64,000 nucleotides of DNA from Solirubrobacter sp963848475. Its GTDB lineage: Bacteria > Actinomycetota > Thermoleophilia > Solirubrobacterales > Solirubrobacteraceae. The stretch's first letter is position 1; each line of letters opens with the position of its first letter. The stretch covers positions 1 through 64,000 of the forward strand of contig CAWKDW010000013.1 in NCBI GenBank assembly GCA_963848475.1, read 5' to 3'. The position numbers and the translations under genes are program-made. Below the pieces are notes generated by a model that saw only the letters and a list, made by a program, of their open reading frames with translations, ran no database searches and was not told the origin of the DNA. Shown here in pieces: positions 9,337 through 18,105 of the stretch.

Positions 9337-9477
9337 ATGACCGATCGTGAGTTGGCCGAGTGGCTCCGAGGGAGCCCGACCACCACGGACGCCCAATGGG
9401 CGCATCGCGCGAACGGCCTAGTCCGCCTGCCCGGCGAGTCCCGCGACGATTTCATCCTTCGCGCCTTGGGCCACTAG
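9337..9477 (+). CDS. Small hypothetical protein
   Basis: A 46-codon frame reading MTDRELAEWLRGSP, then TTDAQWAHRANGLVRLPGES and DDFILRALGH. The composition is protein-like, with an amphipathic start and a charged end. There is no strong ribosome site and no recognised family. It could be a real small regulator-like protein or chance. Confidence 0.3.
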   Translation: MTDRELAEWLRGSPTTTDAQWAHRANGLVRLPGESRDDFILRALGH

Positions 9478-9714
9478 GACCGGTGCGAGGCCCGTGCCGC
9501 GGATGCGCGCCTTCGTCGAGGAGCGTTACTTTGCAGACGGCTGCGGCGGTTGCCTGCCATGGCCGTTCGCGAAGTGCTGCTCGTCTCTAGCCGGGCGGCG
9601 GCTCCTGGTTCGTGCGGCGCCGCGTGCCGCATGTCGGGCCTACATTGCCCTCGCGACAGCTTGGTTAGCGGCCGGCCGGCGCGGCGTGACGTGGGTGGTC
9701 GATGAGCCAAGACT

Positions 9715-9744
9715 CCCGGCCGCCCGCGTGGGCGGGCGACCGGG
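9715..9744 (-). terminator. GC-rich hairpin downstream of secreted protein gene
   Basis: A 13-bp stem (CCCGGCCGCCCGC with GCGGGCGACCGGG, one G-U wobble in the transcript) with a 4-base loop. It lies about 40 bases past the stop of the minus-strand gene at 9784. There is no U-run, so it would be a non-canonical actinobacterial terminator. Confidence 0.55.
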
Positions 9745-9783
9745 ACGACAGTGGCGCTGGTGGATTGATGCGTGCCTGCCGGA

Positions 9784-10326
9784 TCAGCAGCCGACGACGG
9801 CGTCGAACTCCGTCTCGGCGGGGACCTCCCGGCCGTCCGCTAGCTGTTCGAAGGTGAACACCTGGAAGGTGTTGGCGCCGCGTGCGTAGTTGACGTAGGC
9901 CCGCATGTTGTGGTGCCCATTCTGGCTCGGGCTCGAGCTGAACGCGAACCGCGGGCTCACCGCGAAGGCGCAGGTGTCGAGGCCGTTGGGACCGAGGTCT
10001 GTGCTCGAGAAGGTCAGGTCGTAGCGGTTGCTGCCGGCGACGTGCTTGGGGTTGCCGCCCGAGTCGCCGGTAATGAGCGAGCCGTCGGCGTCGACCCTGT
10101 AGCGCAAGGTCGGGTTTGACTCCTTGCGCTGGGTGACGGAACGGTCCTTGATCGTGGTCTGACTGACGGAGTCCTTGGCGAGCTTGGGCGCGGTGACGAC
10201 CCCGTCGGCGAGCTGGTCGGGGCTATTGATGATCACCGCCGCCGCGGCGGTGCCGGCGAGCGCGACGAACAGCGCGACGATGGCGAGAAGCAGTGCCGGC
10301 GAGAGCCGGCGTTGAATGAGGTGCAT
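9784..10326 (-). CDS. Secreted hypothetical protein with RRLSP leader
   Basis: A 180-residue protein starting MHLIQRRLSPALLLAIVALF behind AAAGGAGG, an excellent ribosome site. The leader (about 1-30, ending ALAGTAAAAV) is the type I associate with Thermoleophilia surface proteins. The next stretch (SPDQLADGVVTAPKLAKDSV, TTIKDRSVTQ) resembles the repeat-like linker found after such leaders. A beta-rich C-terminal part (YDLTFSSTDLGPNGLDTCAF, FQVFTFEQLADGREVPAETE) ends in Cys. Likely exported; function unknown. A hairpin follows the gene. Confidence 0.65.
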   Translation of the reverse strand: MHLIQRRLSPALLLAIVALFVALAGTAAAAVIINSPDQLADGVVTAPKLAKDSVSQTTIKDRSVTQRKESNPTLRYRVDADGSLITGDSGGNPKHVAGSNRYDLTFSSTDLGPNGLDTCAFAVSPRFAFSSSPSQNGHHNMRAYVNYARGANTFQVFTFEQLADGREVPAETEFDAVVGC

Positions 10327-10505
10327 TGGTCTGCCTCCTTTGGGAGGTTTGGGGATGGGGGATTGGTGGTGGAAGTCCGGGTGTTCGGCGAGCGATCGGC
10401 TCGCGCGGACTGGAGGGGGTCGCTGGCGGTGGGGGTGGACCACGACGTGGCCGTGCGACCCTCCGTCCTGAGAGCGGGGCGGTCAGCCCCTGGAGCAGCT
10501 CGCCG

Positions 10506-10640
10506 TTATGGGTAGCGGGGCCATGCCGGCAGCTCGGTCCCCGCCAGGTCGTCGTAGTCGCGCGCGTACTCCTCCGCGAGCCGGGGGAGCAGGGCCGCGC
10601 CGCGGGGTCGTCGAGGGCGGCGGACCGAATGCAGACCCGA
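10506..10640 (-). pseudogene. Fragment resembling a GNAT acetyltransferase N-terminus
   Basis: Two minus frames read ALDDPAARP and then LLPRLAEEYARDYDDLAGTE before a stop. This resembles the opening of many actinobacterial GNAT enzymes (DPAA--LL--L--EY--RY). One shift and loss of everything downstream make it a stub; no acetyl-CoA site remains. Confidence 0.35.
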
Positions 10641-10651
10641 CCTCGGCGGCG

Positions 10652-11185
10652 TCACTCCGGCCTGCGACGCGCGCGCCGCTTGGCGAGCGCCATCCGCAGC
10701 AAGTAGAGCGGCGTCGGTGGGACCCAGCCGAGCTGTTCGGCCGTGCCGAGGTCGTCGCGGTTGGCCCAGTGCTCGATGACCTTGCCGTTCGCCACTCGCA
10801 GCCAGTGCGTCTGGGTGCTGGCGAACGGCTTGCCGGTGGGCGGGAACGCCGCCTTGACCGCGCCGCGCGCGTCGTAGCTGACGAACGGGTTCACGTGGCG
10901 TCCGCGCATCGTGCAGTGGACGACCACGAGGTCGCGCTCGGCGACGACGTCGTGGATCTCCCAGCGTAGATCCGCGAACGCCTCGCGGAGCCAGATGGCC
11001 GTCGCATGAACGGCCCCCGGCCCGTAGGTCTGTCGGGCCGCGGGGGGCTCGTCCTTGGCCTCGCGGTTGATGAACGCGGGGTCGTAGATCGACTCGAAGT
11101 CCTCGAGCGTGCCGTGCTCCATCAGCTCGATGGAGCGCAGCGCGACGCGCTCGGCAGTGGGATCGAAGGTCGCTGTCTCAGGCAT
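10652..11185 (-). CDS. SnoaL-like / ester cyclase family protein
   Basis: A 177-residue NTF2-fold protein. RVALRSIELMEHGTLEDFES opens the fold, IWLREAFADLRWEIHDVVAE and DLVVVHCTMRGRH form the central sheet, and THWLRVANGKVIEHWANRDD carries the pocket-lining His-Trp typical of SnoaL-like polyketide cyclases. The C-terminus is basic. Many such proteins have no proven substrate. It is divergent from the large LuxR regulator at 11289, about 100 bases away, which may control it. Confidence 0.75.
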   Translation of the reverse strand: MPETATFDPTAERVALRSIELMEHGTLEDFESIYDPAFINREAKDEPPAARQTYGPGAVHATAIWLREAFADLRWEIHDVVAERDLVVVHCTMRGRHVNPFVSYDARGAVKAAFPPTGKPFASTQTHWLRVANGKVIEHWANRDDLGTAEQLGWVPPTPLYLLRMALAKRRARRRPE

Positions 11186-11288
11186 CCTGCAAGTCTCGGG
11201 GAGCGTCGACGCATCCGCGTCATGGGACCCCCCCGGAACTTTTCGAGCCCAACCCGCATATGCAATCCTGGCGAACGGAACGCAGCTC

Positions 11289-14141
11289 GTGAGCGCCGAT
11301 ACGGGTCGACAGGAGACGTTGCTGGAGCGCGAAGGCGAGCTTCGTCAGCTACGCCGGGTGATGGCTGCCGCCGCGCGCGGCGACGGCAGCTTGACCGTTC
11401 TCGCGGCGGAGGCCGGGCTCGGCAAGAGCCGGCTGCTCGAGTACGCCGTCGAGGGGGCAGCCGACGCCGGGTTGCGACCATTGAGCGCGCGCTCGAGCGA
11501 GCTCGAGGGCGAGTTCGCGTTCGGGATCGCACGTCAGCTGCTCGAGCCAGCGGTCCTCCCGGCCCCCGAGCCCGACCGCAGGCGGATCCTCGGGGGCGCG
11601 GCTGTGCATGCCCGCGCAGCGCTCGGGCTCGACGCGGACGGCGGCGCCGACCGTGACGTCCACGCGATCGTCCACGGCCTCTACTGGCTGCTCGCCAACC
11701 TCGCAGCGGACACGCCGCTGCTGGTCGCGGTCGACGATCTCCAGTGGGCCGATCAGCCCTCACTGCGCTGGCTCGCCTATGCCGCGCGGCGGCTGGAGGG
11801 CCTGCCGATCGCGTTCGTGACAACGATCCGGCTCGATGCCTCGGCTGCCGACCCGGCGCCGCCGGACGGTCGGCGCGCCATGCTCGACGCGATCTGCGGC
11901 CACACACCGGCGCTGCGACTCGAGCCGGGGCCCCTGAGCGCCGCAGGAGCCGGCGCGCTGATCGAGCGCCGGCTCGGGCGTGCCGGCGCGCCGGAGTTCG
12001 TCGCCGCGTGTCTGACGCACACCGCGGGCAACCCGTTCCTGCTCGGAGAGCTGATCGACGAGCTCGATGCCCAGAACGTGAGCCCGGACGCGCACCACGC
12101 CAAGCGGCTCGCCGCGATCGTGCCGCAGCGCGCCGGCGAGATGATCAACCGCCATCTCGCCCGGCAGGGCAGCGACGCGCGAGCGCTCGCAACCGCCCTG
12201 GCCGTGCTCGGCGATGGCGGCGATCTACCGCTCGCTGCCCGCCTCGCGGGCCTCGAGACGCACGTCGCGGAGGCGGCGGCCACCGAGCTCGTGGCGGCGC
12301 GCATCGTCGCCGACGCCCTGCCGCTGCGGTTCTGCCACCCATTGCTCCAGGCCGCCGTCTACGCGGGCGCCCCGGCGGCAGAGCGTGGCGGCCACCACGC
12401 GCGAGCGGCGCGGTTGCTGGCCGAGCGCGACGCGCCGACGGCTCGCGTGGCGGCGCAACTCATCGCTGCGACCCCGGGCGCGGGGGACCCTTGGGTCGTC
12501 CACCAGCTCCGGCTCGCCGCTCGAGCAGACCGGTCCCGTGGGGCGCCCGGGCACGCAGCGGCGCTGCTGCGACGCGCGCTGGCTGAGCCTCCACCCTCCG
12601 ACCGGCGCGGTGCGGTGCTGCACGAGCTCGGGATGGCCGAGTTGCGCTCGGCAGGCCCCGGCGCCGCCGACAATCTCGCCGCCGCGCTCGAGCTCGCGTC
12701 GGGTCCAGCGCTCCGCGCCGAGATCGCCCATGCACTCGGGGTCGCCCACTACCTCGCGGGGCGCCACCACGAGTCCGTTGACGTGCTCGCGGCCGTGATC
12801 GAAGAGGTCGCCGCCGTTCCCGAACTGCGCGAGCAGCGGCTGATGCTCGAGGCGATGCTCGCGACGTCCGGACGCTATGACCTCCAGACACAGACCCGCG
12901 TCGGGAACCGCATCCACGACGTAGCCCGCGGGCTGACGGGAGTGACGCCGGGTGAGCGCGCGGTCCTGAGCATCGCCGCCGGCCGCACGTCGGGACCGTC
13001 GGCGGCCGACCTGTTCGCGACCGCTGAGCTCGAAGCGGCCGCGATCGGCGTGTTGCCGGTGCCAGACCTGACGGAGGGGATCGGTACGGCCGCGATGTAC
13101 TTGCACGCCGGCCGCCCCGACGCGGCAGCCGAGCACGTCGAGCGCATGCTCGACGGCGCGCGCGAGAGCGGTTCGCAACCGCGCTACGGGATCGTCCTCG
13201 GCGCTCACGCGATGATCGCGCTGGACGTCGGCGACCTGCCGGTGGCAGACGACGAGCTCGACGAGGCACTCGCGATCCTCAGCGAGGCCGGCGCCGACCT
13301 GCTGGCGCGCAGCATGGCCGCCTACAAGGTCCAAGCGCTCGTCCGGCGCGGGCGCCTGGCCGGCGTGGATGCGCTGCTCACGGCGCACGGCGCAGGCGTG
13401 GAGATCCCCGAGCGGATGCTCTTCAACCCGATGCTGTTCTCCCGCGGCGAGGCGCGTCTCGCCCAGGGCCGGTTCGGCCTCGCGGAGGCAGACTTCCGCG
13501 AGCTGGGCCGGCGCCACGAGCTGTGGGGGATGACGCGGCCGACGCCGCCGTGGCGCTCGGGTTGCGCGCTCGCGCTGATCGGTCTCGGCGACCTCGAGGG
13601 AGCTCGGGCGCTGGCGGCCGAGGAGCTCGTGCTGGTGCGGCGCTGGAACACGCCGAAGGCGATCGCCTACACGGTCAGGGCGATGGCGCTCACGCTCGAT
13701 CACGCGCCCGCGGCCGCCGCGCTCGAGGAGTCGGTGCACATGCTCGAGGGCACACCATGGCGATTTGACCTGGCGCGCGCCCGGCTGGATCTCGGTTCCG
13801 CGCTGCGGCGCGCGGGAAGCCGCCGCGACGCCCGCGAGGCGCTCACCCGCGCGATGGACGAAGCGCACGCGTGCGGGGCCGACGGGCTCGCCGAGACCGC
13901 CGCCGACGAGCTTCGTTCCAGCGGCGCGCGACCGCGGCGACGCGCGGTCACCGGGATCGACGCATTGACACCGAGCGAGCAGCGCGTCGCCGGCTTGGCC
14001 GGCGACGGCCTGACGAATCGGGAGATCGCCCAGCAGCTGTTCGTGACCATGGCGACGGTGGAGACGCACCTCACCCGCGTCTATCGCAAGCTCGACCTGG
14101 CCGGGCGCGAAGGGATCGCGGAGGCGCTCGAACGGCCGTAA
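11289..14141 (+). CDS. Large ATP-binding LuxR-family (LAL) regulator
   Basis: A 950-residue regulator from GTG 11289. The N-terminal AAA module has a Walker A-like AEAGLGKSRLLEYAV (about 38-52) and a Walker B LLVAVDDLQWADQPSLRWL (about 140-158). A long helical middle follows (ALAVLGDGGDLPLAARLAGL, TPR-like repeats after about 400). The C-terminal LuxR HTH is LTPSEQRVAGLAGDGLTNRE, then IAQQLFVTMATVETHLTRVY. LAL proteins bind a ligand or ATP and activate neighbouring genes. The upstream part of the frame back to 11109 lies inside the divergent SnoaL gene and is not used. Confidence 0.9.
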   Translation: MSADTGRQETLLEREGELRQLRRVMAAAARGDGSLTVLAAEAGLGKSRLLEYAVEGAADAGLRPLSARSSELEGEFAFGIARQLLEPAVLPAPEPDRRRILGGAAVHARAALGLDADGGADRDVHAIVHGLYWLLANLAADTPLLVAVDDLQWADQPSLRWLAYAARRLEGLPIAFVTTIRLDASAADPAPPDGRRAMLDAICGHTPALRLEPGPLSAAGAGALIERRLGRAGAPEFVAACLTHTAGNPFLLGELIDELDAQNVSPDAHHAKRLAAIVPQRAGEMINRHLARQGSDARALATALAVLGDGGDLPLAARLAGLETHVAEAAATELVAARIVADALPLRFCHPLLQAAVYAGAPAAERGGHHARAARLLAERDAPTARVAAQLIAATPGAGDPWVVHQLRLAARADRSRGAPGHAAALLRRALAEPPPSDRRGAVLHELGMAELRSAGPGAADNLAAALELASGPALRAEIAHALGVAHYLAGRHHESVDVLAAVIEEVAAVPELREQRLMLEAMLATSGRYDLQTQTRVGNRIHDVARGLTGVTPGERAVLSIAAGRTSGPSAADLFATAELEAAAIGVLPVPDLTEGIGTAAMYLHAGRPDAAAEHVERMLDGARESGSQPRYGIVLGAHAMIALDVGDLPVADDELDEALAILSEAGADLLARSMAAYKVQALVRRGRLAGVDALLTAHGAGVEIPERMLFNPMLFSRGEARLAQGRFGLAEADFRELGRRHELWGMTRPTPPWRSGCALALIGLGDLEGARALAAEELVLVRRWNTPKAIAYTVRAMALTLDHAPAAAALEESVHMLEGTPWRFDLARARLDLGSALRRAGSRRDAREALTRAMDEAHACGADGLAETAADELRSSGARPRRRAVTGIDALTPSEQRVAGLAGDGLTNREIAQQLFVTMATVETHLTRVYRKLDLAGREGIAEALERP

Positions 14142-14668
14142 GCGGCCGCGCGACAACCACGGCCTGCATGACCGCGAGCGCCACGGATGCCACGAGTTCG
14201 CGGGACTCGGTAGGCGCGCCGACGCAGCCACCCGCGTGCACCTCTCGCCTCCGATCGGCTGCGTCAGATGGCAAACCCCCGCCGCGACACCGCGGCCGCC
14301 CTGCGCACCCGACGCGCTGGCGCGGGCCGTGTGTCCGCAACACCCGCTGCCCGCCCGCTGAAGTGACCGGTCAACGCACGGCATACGAGACGAGTCTCGG
14401 GCATCTAGAGGCCTCCCCGGCAGCGGTGCGTTGCGACAGCCGCGCATGCCACCACGTCGTCGGTGGCAGGGCCGCTCCCGCAATGCAGGAAGGCGGCGGC
14501 GCGGTCAGCGATCGACCCACGGCTCTTGTCAGGCGAAGCGGCAGTCGCGGCGTTGTCCACTCCGGTCACGAAGCAGCACGCCCGTGAGATGACACGACAC
14601 AGGATCCGTCCGCTGTCCCTGGCTCGTTTGGGCAGGTCGGCGTGGTCGTAGGTGACGGTGCTGCTAGC
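14142..14668. other. Gene-free gap
   Basis: No frame has recognisable motifs or a credible start. A 14-base palindrome (CGAGACGAGTCTCG, near 14392) is the only structure I noticed; it could be an operator or chance. Confidence 0.4.
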
Positions 14669-15238
14669 TCACCGTGAGCGGTGGACCGTGATGGTCGAAT
14701 CGTCAGCGAGCCGTCTGAGCGCGTCCGTGTCGCCTTGGAATTCGCCGATGCGCACGATGCCGCTGAAGTACGGCGCCTCGTCGTCGTAGTAGAGGACGAA
14801 GTCGCCACCGGGTGCGTAGTAGCCGATGTCTCCGACCTCGGGATCGTGGCCTTCGGGCGCGCCGTCGGTCGCGAGCGGGCGCGGCAGCCGGGCCGTCTTC
14901 TCGACGCCGTTGTGATCGCGGACGGTGAGCGTCAGCGGGAGTTGGTCGGTGAGTTCGCGCGCGGTCGCGTTGTCGTCGAGCCGCGCGCCGAGGCGGGTGT
15001 TGCCAAACGTGATGTGGATTGGCGTGCCGGTCTTGGGGCTGGCGTCCTGCGTGGGCGCGGCGCTCGCGCTCGGCGACGGCGTCGAGGTGTCGGTCCTGGC
15101 AGCGCCGGTGGCTTCGTCGCGGTTCTCGTCGGCGGCGCCGCAAGCCGAGACCGACATGGCGGTGAGCACTGCCAGGACGAGCGTGTGGGGGATGCGCGTG
15201 AAGCGCGACCGCCGTAGGACTGGGTGCGATGTGGTCAT
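14669..15238 (-). CDS. Cyclophilin-like fold lipoprotein
   Basis: A 189-residue protein. The signal peptide ends in SVSAC (Cys about 33, lipobox), then a Ser/Pro/Thr linker to about 65. A cyclophilin-like domain follows: IHITFGNTRLGARLDDNATA, LTDQLPLTLTVRDHNGVEKT, PEVGDIGYYAPGGDFVLYYD, YFSGIVRIGEF. The family shares the fold of cyclophilin but lacks its prolyl-isomerase active site. The gene starts 12 bases after the SDR stop on the same strand, so it belongs to the cupin-SDR operon. Confidence 0.8.
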   Translation of the reverse strand: MTTSHPVLRRSRFTRIPHTLVLAVLTAMSVSACGAADENRDEATGAARTDTSTPSPSASAAPTQDASPKTGTPIHITFGNTRLGARLDDNATARELTDQLPLTLTVRDHNGVEKTARLPRPLATDGAPEGHDPEVGDIGYYAPGGDFVLYYDDEAPYFSGIVRIGEFQGDTDALRRLADDSTITVHRSR

Positions 15239-15250
15239 CAGCGTCAGGTG

Positions 15251-16018
15251 TCAGCGGGCGGTGTAGCCGCCGTCGACGGGCAACGCGACGCCGACGATAA
15301 GGCTCGCTCCGGGGCTGCACAGCCATAGGACCGACGCGGCGATCTCGTCGCCGCGCCCGAGCCGGCCGATCGGCTGTCCAGCGACGGCATCGTCGGCGCT
15401 GAGCTCGCCGTCGGCGATCATTCGCGCGACCATCGGCGTTTCGATGGTCCCGGGGCAGACCGCGTTGATGCGGATGCCGCGCGGCGCGTACTCCAGCGCG
15501 GCGCTCTTGGTCAATCCCAGGACGCCGTGTTTGGTGGCGTGGTAAGAGGCGCGGCCCGGGTTGCCGACCAGGCCGCCGAGCGACGAGCAGTTGACGATCG
15601 CGCCGACGCCCTGCTCGCGCATCTGGCGTAGCTCGTGCTTCATGCAGGCCCAGACGCCGCGCAGGTTGATCGCGGTCACGCGGTCGAAGCTGCTGGCCGG
15701 CTCGTCGGCGGCGTCGGCGAGCGGCAGCATGATCCCGGCGTTGTTGAAGGCCATGTCGAGCCGGCCGAACTCGCCGACCGTGCGGTCGACGAGGGCGGCC
15801 ACCTGAGCTTCGTCGGCGACGTCGCACGCGACGCCGAGGGCACGGTGCCCGCCGGCGGTCAGCTCGTCGGTTGCGCGGTCCAGCGCCTGCTGGTCGACGT
15901 CGGCGAGCACGACGGCGGCGCCAGCGGCGGCGAAGGCGCGGGCGGTATCCAGGCCCATGCCGGCCGCTGCGCCGGTGACGAGTGCGACTTGGTCGTGGAA
16001 GTCGTAGCTGGGGTTCAT
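15251..16018 (-). CDS. SDR-family NAD(P)-dependent oxidoreductase
   Basis: A 255-residue classical short-chain dehydrogenase. TGAAAGMG (about 14-21) binds the cofactor, FNNAG (about 90) supports the sheet, and the catalytic set is Ser in IVNCSSLGG with Tyr-Lys in YHATK (about 155-159). VCPGTIETPM and VDGGYTA complete the family pattern. Substrate unknown. The start overlaps the cupin stop (ATGA). It sits in copy A of the duplicated cluster. Confidence 0.9.
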   Translation of the reverse strand: MNPSYDFHDQVALVTGAAAGMGLDTARAFAAAGAAVVLADVDQQALDRATDELTAGGHRALGVACDVADEAQVAALVDRTVGEFGRLDMAFNNAGIMLPLADAADEPASSFDRVTAINLRGVWACMKHELRQMREQGVGAIVNCSSLGGLVGNPGRASYHATKHGVLGLTKSAALEYAPRGIRINAVCPGTIETPMVARMIADGELSADDAVAGQPIGRLGRGDEIAASVLWLCSPGASLIVGVALPVDGGYTAR

Positions 16019-16422
16019 GCCGACCGGCCGGCGCCGTAGTGCTCGTCCGTCACGTGCTCGCCCCACGTGACGGGGCTGCCAGAGTCGTCGTTCTGCTGCA
16101 TGGCGATGTGGACCATGAAGCGGTCCGGGGCGGCGCCGTGCCAGTGGTTCTCGCCGGGCTCGAAGAAGACGCGGTCGCCGGGGCGGATCTCCTCGATCGG
16201 GCCGCCCTCGCGCTGACAGAAGCCGACGCCCTCAGTCACGAAGATCGTCTGGCCGTGCGGATGTATGTGCCAGGCGGTGCGCGCGCCGGGCGTGAAGTGC
16301 ACGGCGGCGGCGGCGAACGTCGAGGTCGCCTCCGGGGTGGCGACCGTGTCGACGTAGACGTCGCCGGTGAACCAGTCTGCCGGACCCTTCTGGGTCCGGA
16401 CCCTACTGCGCGTGATCTGCAT
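16015..16422 (-). CDS. Cupin-domain protein (intact copy A)
   Basis: A 135-residue single-domain cupin. HFTPGARTAWHIHPHGQTIF holds the first metal-binding cluster (His-x-His, Gln), and IRPGDRVFFEPGENHWHG holds the second motif with its His. Such proteins are metal-dependent small enzymes or sensors, often beside oxidoreductases. A diverged, frameshifted copy lies at 17672-18080. The gene is coupled to the downstream SDR. Confidence 0.88.
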   Translation of the reverse strand: MQITRSRVRTQKGPADWFTGDVYVDTVATPEATSTFAAAAVHFTPGARTAWHIHPHGQTIFVTEGVGFCQREGGPIEEIRPGDRVFFEPGENHWHGAAPDRFMVHIAMQQNDDSGSPVTWGEHVTDEHYGAGRSA

Positions 16423-16449
16423 GGCGTTGGTCCTCGGGGAGTAGAGAGT

Positions 16450-16503
16450 TCAGGCGGCCGAGCGCGCGAGCGCGCCGGTGTCGGCGTGGGCCGCGGTCAG
16501 GCC
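16450..16503 (-). pseudogene. C-terminal stub of a deleted MFS transporter
   Basis: Minus-strand reading LTAAHADTGALARSAA plus stop matches the end of the intact transporter at 18106 (LTAAGADTLARTTA). It sits where that gene would stand in copy A, between the promoter region and the cupin gene. Confidence 0.5.
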
Positions 16504-16547
16504 CAGTGGGCATGGCCTTGACCGTAGATCCGCGCCTGGCACGCAAA

Positions 16548-16564
16548 GGGGTGCTGTGAACCCC
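16548..16564. promoter_or_regulatory. Palindrome, copy A operator
   Basis: GGGGT-GCTGTGA-ACCCC inside a segment (about 16510-16566) that matches 19722-19765. The twin sites stand before the intact regulator and before its truncated copy, so this is a likely operator of that regulator. Confidence 0.5.
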
Positions 16565-16609
16565 CCTCACCGCCGGGTCGGCGACGCCCCCCGAGCTGGG
16601 CGCCGGCAC

Positions 16610-16640
16610 GTGGATCGCCGGCACGAGATCCGTCAGTTCT
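16610..16640 (+). pseudogene. 5' stub of duplicated XRE regulator
   Basis: GTG followed by DRRHEIRQF, matching the first codons of the intact regulator at 19818 (DRRHEIREF), then unrelated sequence. The duplicated regulator was cut off after about ten codons. Confidence 0.6.
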
Positions 16641-16680
16641 TTCCGGGGTCGTGGCTGCTGCGCGGGCCCGCCTGGACGGG

Positions 16681-17640
16681 TCAGCGATCGAGTTCGGGCC
16701 ACGTGAGGATGATCCGTCCGCGTAGGCCGCCTTGGTCGAGGCGTCGGTGCGCGTCCACGACGGCGTGCGCGGGATATGTGGCGGCCACGCGCATGGGGAG
16801 GATGCCGGCCTCGACGTGTTCTGAGAGGTGGACGATCGCGGCGTGGTCTGTGACCCGATCCCGGACGTTGACGTGGACTGAGCGGATGCCTCGGTCGGGC
16901 TGTCCGTCCCAGGACCGGGCATTGAGCAACTGTCCGTTGTCGCGTATGGCGGGTACGATCTGGTCGCGGAGTGCCGCAGCGTCGATGGCTGCGTCCACGC
17001 CGGCGGGTGCGTGTTCACGCAGGCGGTCGAGAAGGCCGTCGCCTCGGGGGACGAATTCGTCTGCGCCAAGCTCGCGGACGTGGTGCTCATCGCTTGTTGA
17101 GGCGACGCCGATGACTCGATGGCCGTCGGCGTGGGCAAGGGCCACGGCGTAACCGCCGACCGCGCCGGCGGCACCGGTGACGAGCACGGTGGATCGCGGA
17201 GGAAGAGCGAGCGCGTCGATGGCGCTGCGTGCGGTCAGCGCGTTCATGAGAAACGATGCTGCCTGCGGGATCGTCGCTGCCGAAGGGGTCGCGGTGACCG
17301 AAGCGGCGGGAAGGACGACATATTCGCTGCAGCCGCCGCGGCTGCCGCGGTTGTCCACGATGCCCACGACCGGCTGCCCCAGTCGGATCCTGAACTGCGG
17401 ATCGATGTCGGGGCCGACCCGGTCGATGATGCCGGCGATGTCCATGCCGGGGACGAACGGCGGTCCGAGGTGTGCATTGAGCGAGGCCAGAGCGCCCTTG
17501 CGAAGCATCACGTCGACCGGGTTCAGTCCGGAGGCCTGTACACGAACGCGGACCTCTCCGCTACCGGGAACCGGATCCGGGAGCTCAATGAGGCCCAGGA
17601 CCTCGGGCCCCCCGAAAGAGGTCAAACCGATGGCTTTCAT
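16681..17640 (-). CDS. Zinc-type/quinone oxidoreductase (MDR family)
   Basis: A 319-residue medium-chain dehydrogenase. MKAIGLTSFGGPEVLGLIEL and VRVQASGLNPVDVMLRKG form the GroES-like domain, FVPGMDIAGIIDRVG is the usual substrate-domain turn, and VLVTGAAGAVGGYAVALA (about 150) is the NADPH-binding Rossmann motif. No zinc ligands are evident, so a quinone-reductase-like enzyme is likelier than an alcohol dehydrogenase. It is last in the copy B operon behind the broken cupin gene. Confidence 0.88.
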   Translation of the reverse strand: MKAIGLTSFGGPEVLGLIELPDPVPGSGEVRVRVQASGLNPVDVMLRKGALASLNAHLGPPFVPGMDIAGIIDRVGPDIDPQFRIRLGQPVVGIVDNRGSRGGCSEYVVLPAASVTATPSAATIPQAASFLMNALTARSAIDALALPPRSTVLVTGAAGAVGGYAVALAHADGHRVIGVASTSDEHHVRELGADEFVPRGDGLLDRLREHAPAGVDAAIDAAALRDQIVPAIRDNGQLLNARSWDGQPDRGIRSVHVNVRDRVTDHAAIVHLSEHVEAGILPMRVAATYPAHAVVDAHRRLDQGGLRGRIILTWPELDR

Positions 17641-17671
17641 GAGGATTGGTCCCTTGTCGTAGCGGTCGGGT

Positions 17672-18080
17672 TCATGCGGAGCGCTCGGCGCCGTACTGCT
17701 CGTCGGTGACGTGTTCGCCCCAGGGACCGGGCTGCCGCTCCCGTCGTTCTGCTGCTTGGCGATATGGGCCATGAAGCGGTCCGGGGGCGGCGCCGTGCCA
17801 GGAGTTCATGCCCGGCGCGAAGAACACGCGGTCGCCGGGGCGGATGACCTCGATCGGGCCGCCCTCGCGCTGGCGGAGGCCGATGCCCTCGGTGACGAAG
17901 ATCGTCTGTTCGCGCGGGTGTGTGTGCCAGGCGGTGCGCGCGGTTCGGCGTGAGATGCACGAGCGCGGCGGCGAAGGTCGACGTGGCTTCCGGCGCGGCG
18001 ACGGCGTCGATGTAGACGTCGCCGGTGAACCAGTCCGAGGGGCCCTTTTGGGTCTGGAGACTGCTGCGGGTGATCGGCAT
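17672..18080 (-). pseudogene. Cupin-domain gene, frameshifted copy B
   Basis: A diverged duplicate of the cupin at 16015. It starts MPITRSSLQTQKGPSDWFTG, shifts after LVHLTP, continues ARTAWHTHPREQTIFVTEG and IRPGDRVFFAPGMNSWHG, shifts again before DRFMAHIAKQQNDGSGSPV, and ends WGEHVTDEQYGAERSA. Three shifts separate start from stop. The metal-site motifs survive, so the damage is recent or a consensus error. Confidence 0.75.
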
Positions 18081-18105
18081 GTCGTTGCGTTCTTTGCGTC
18101 GGTGA

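Noticed and set aside
12225..14483. Long minus-strand frame opposite the LAL regulator
   Set aside because: No motifs; it is the antisense reading of a well-supported gene.
14463..14651. Small plus-strand frame in the gap
   Set aside because: No ribosome site or recognisable sequence; likely chance in GC-rich DNA.
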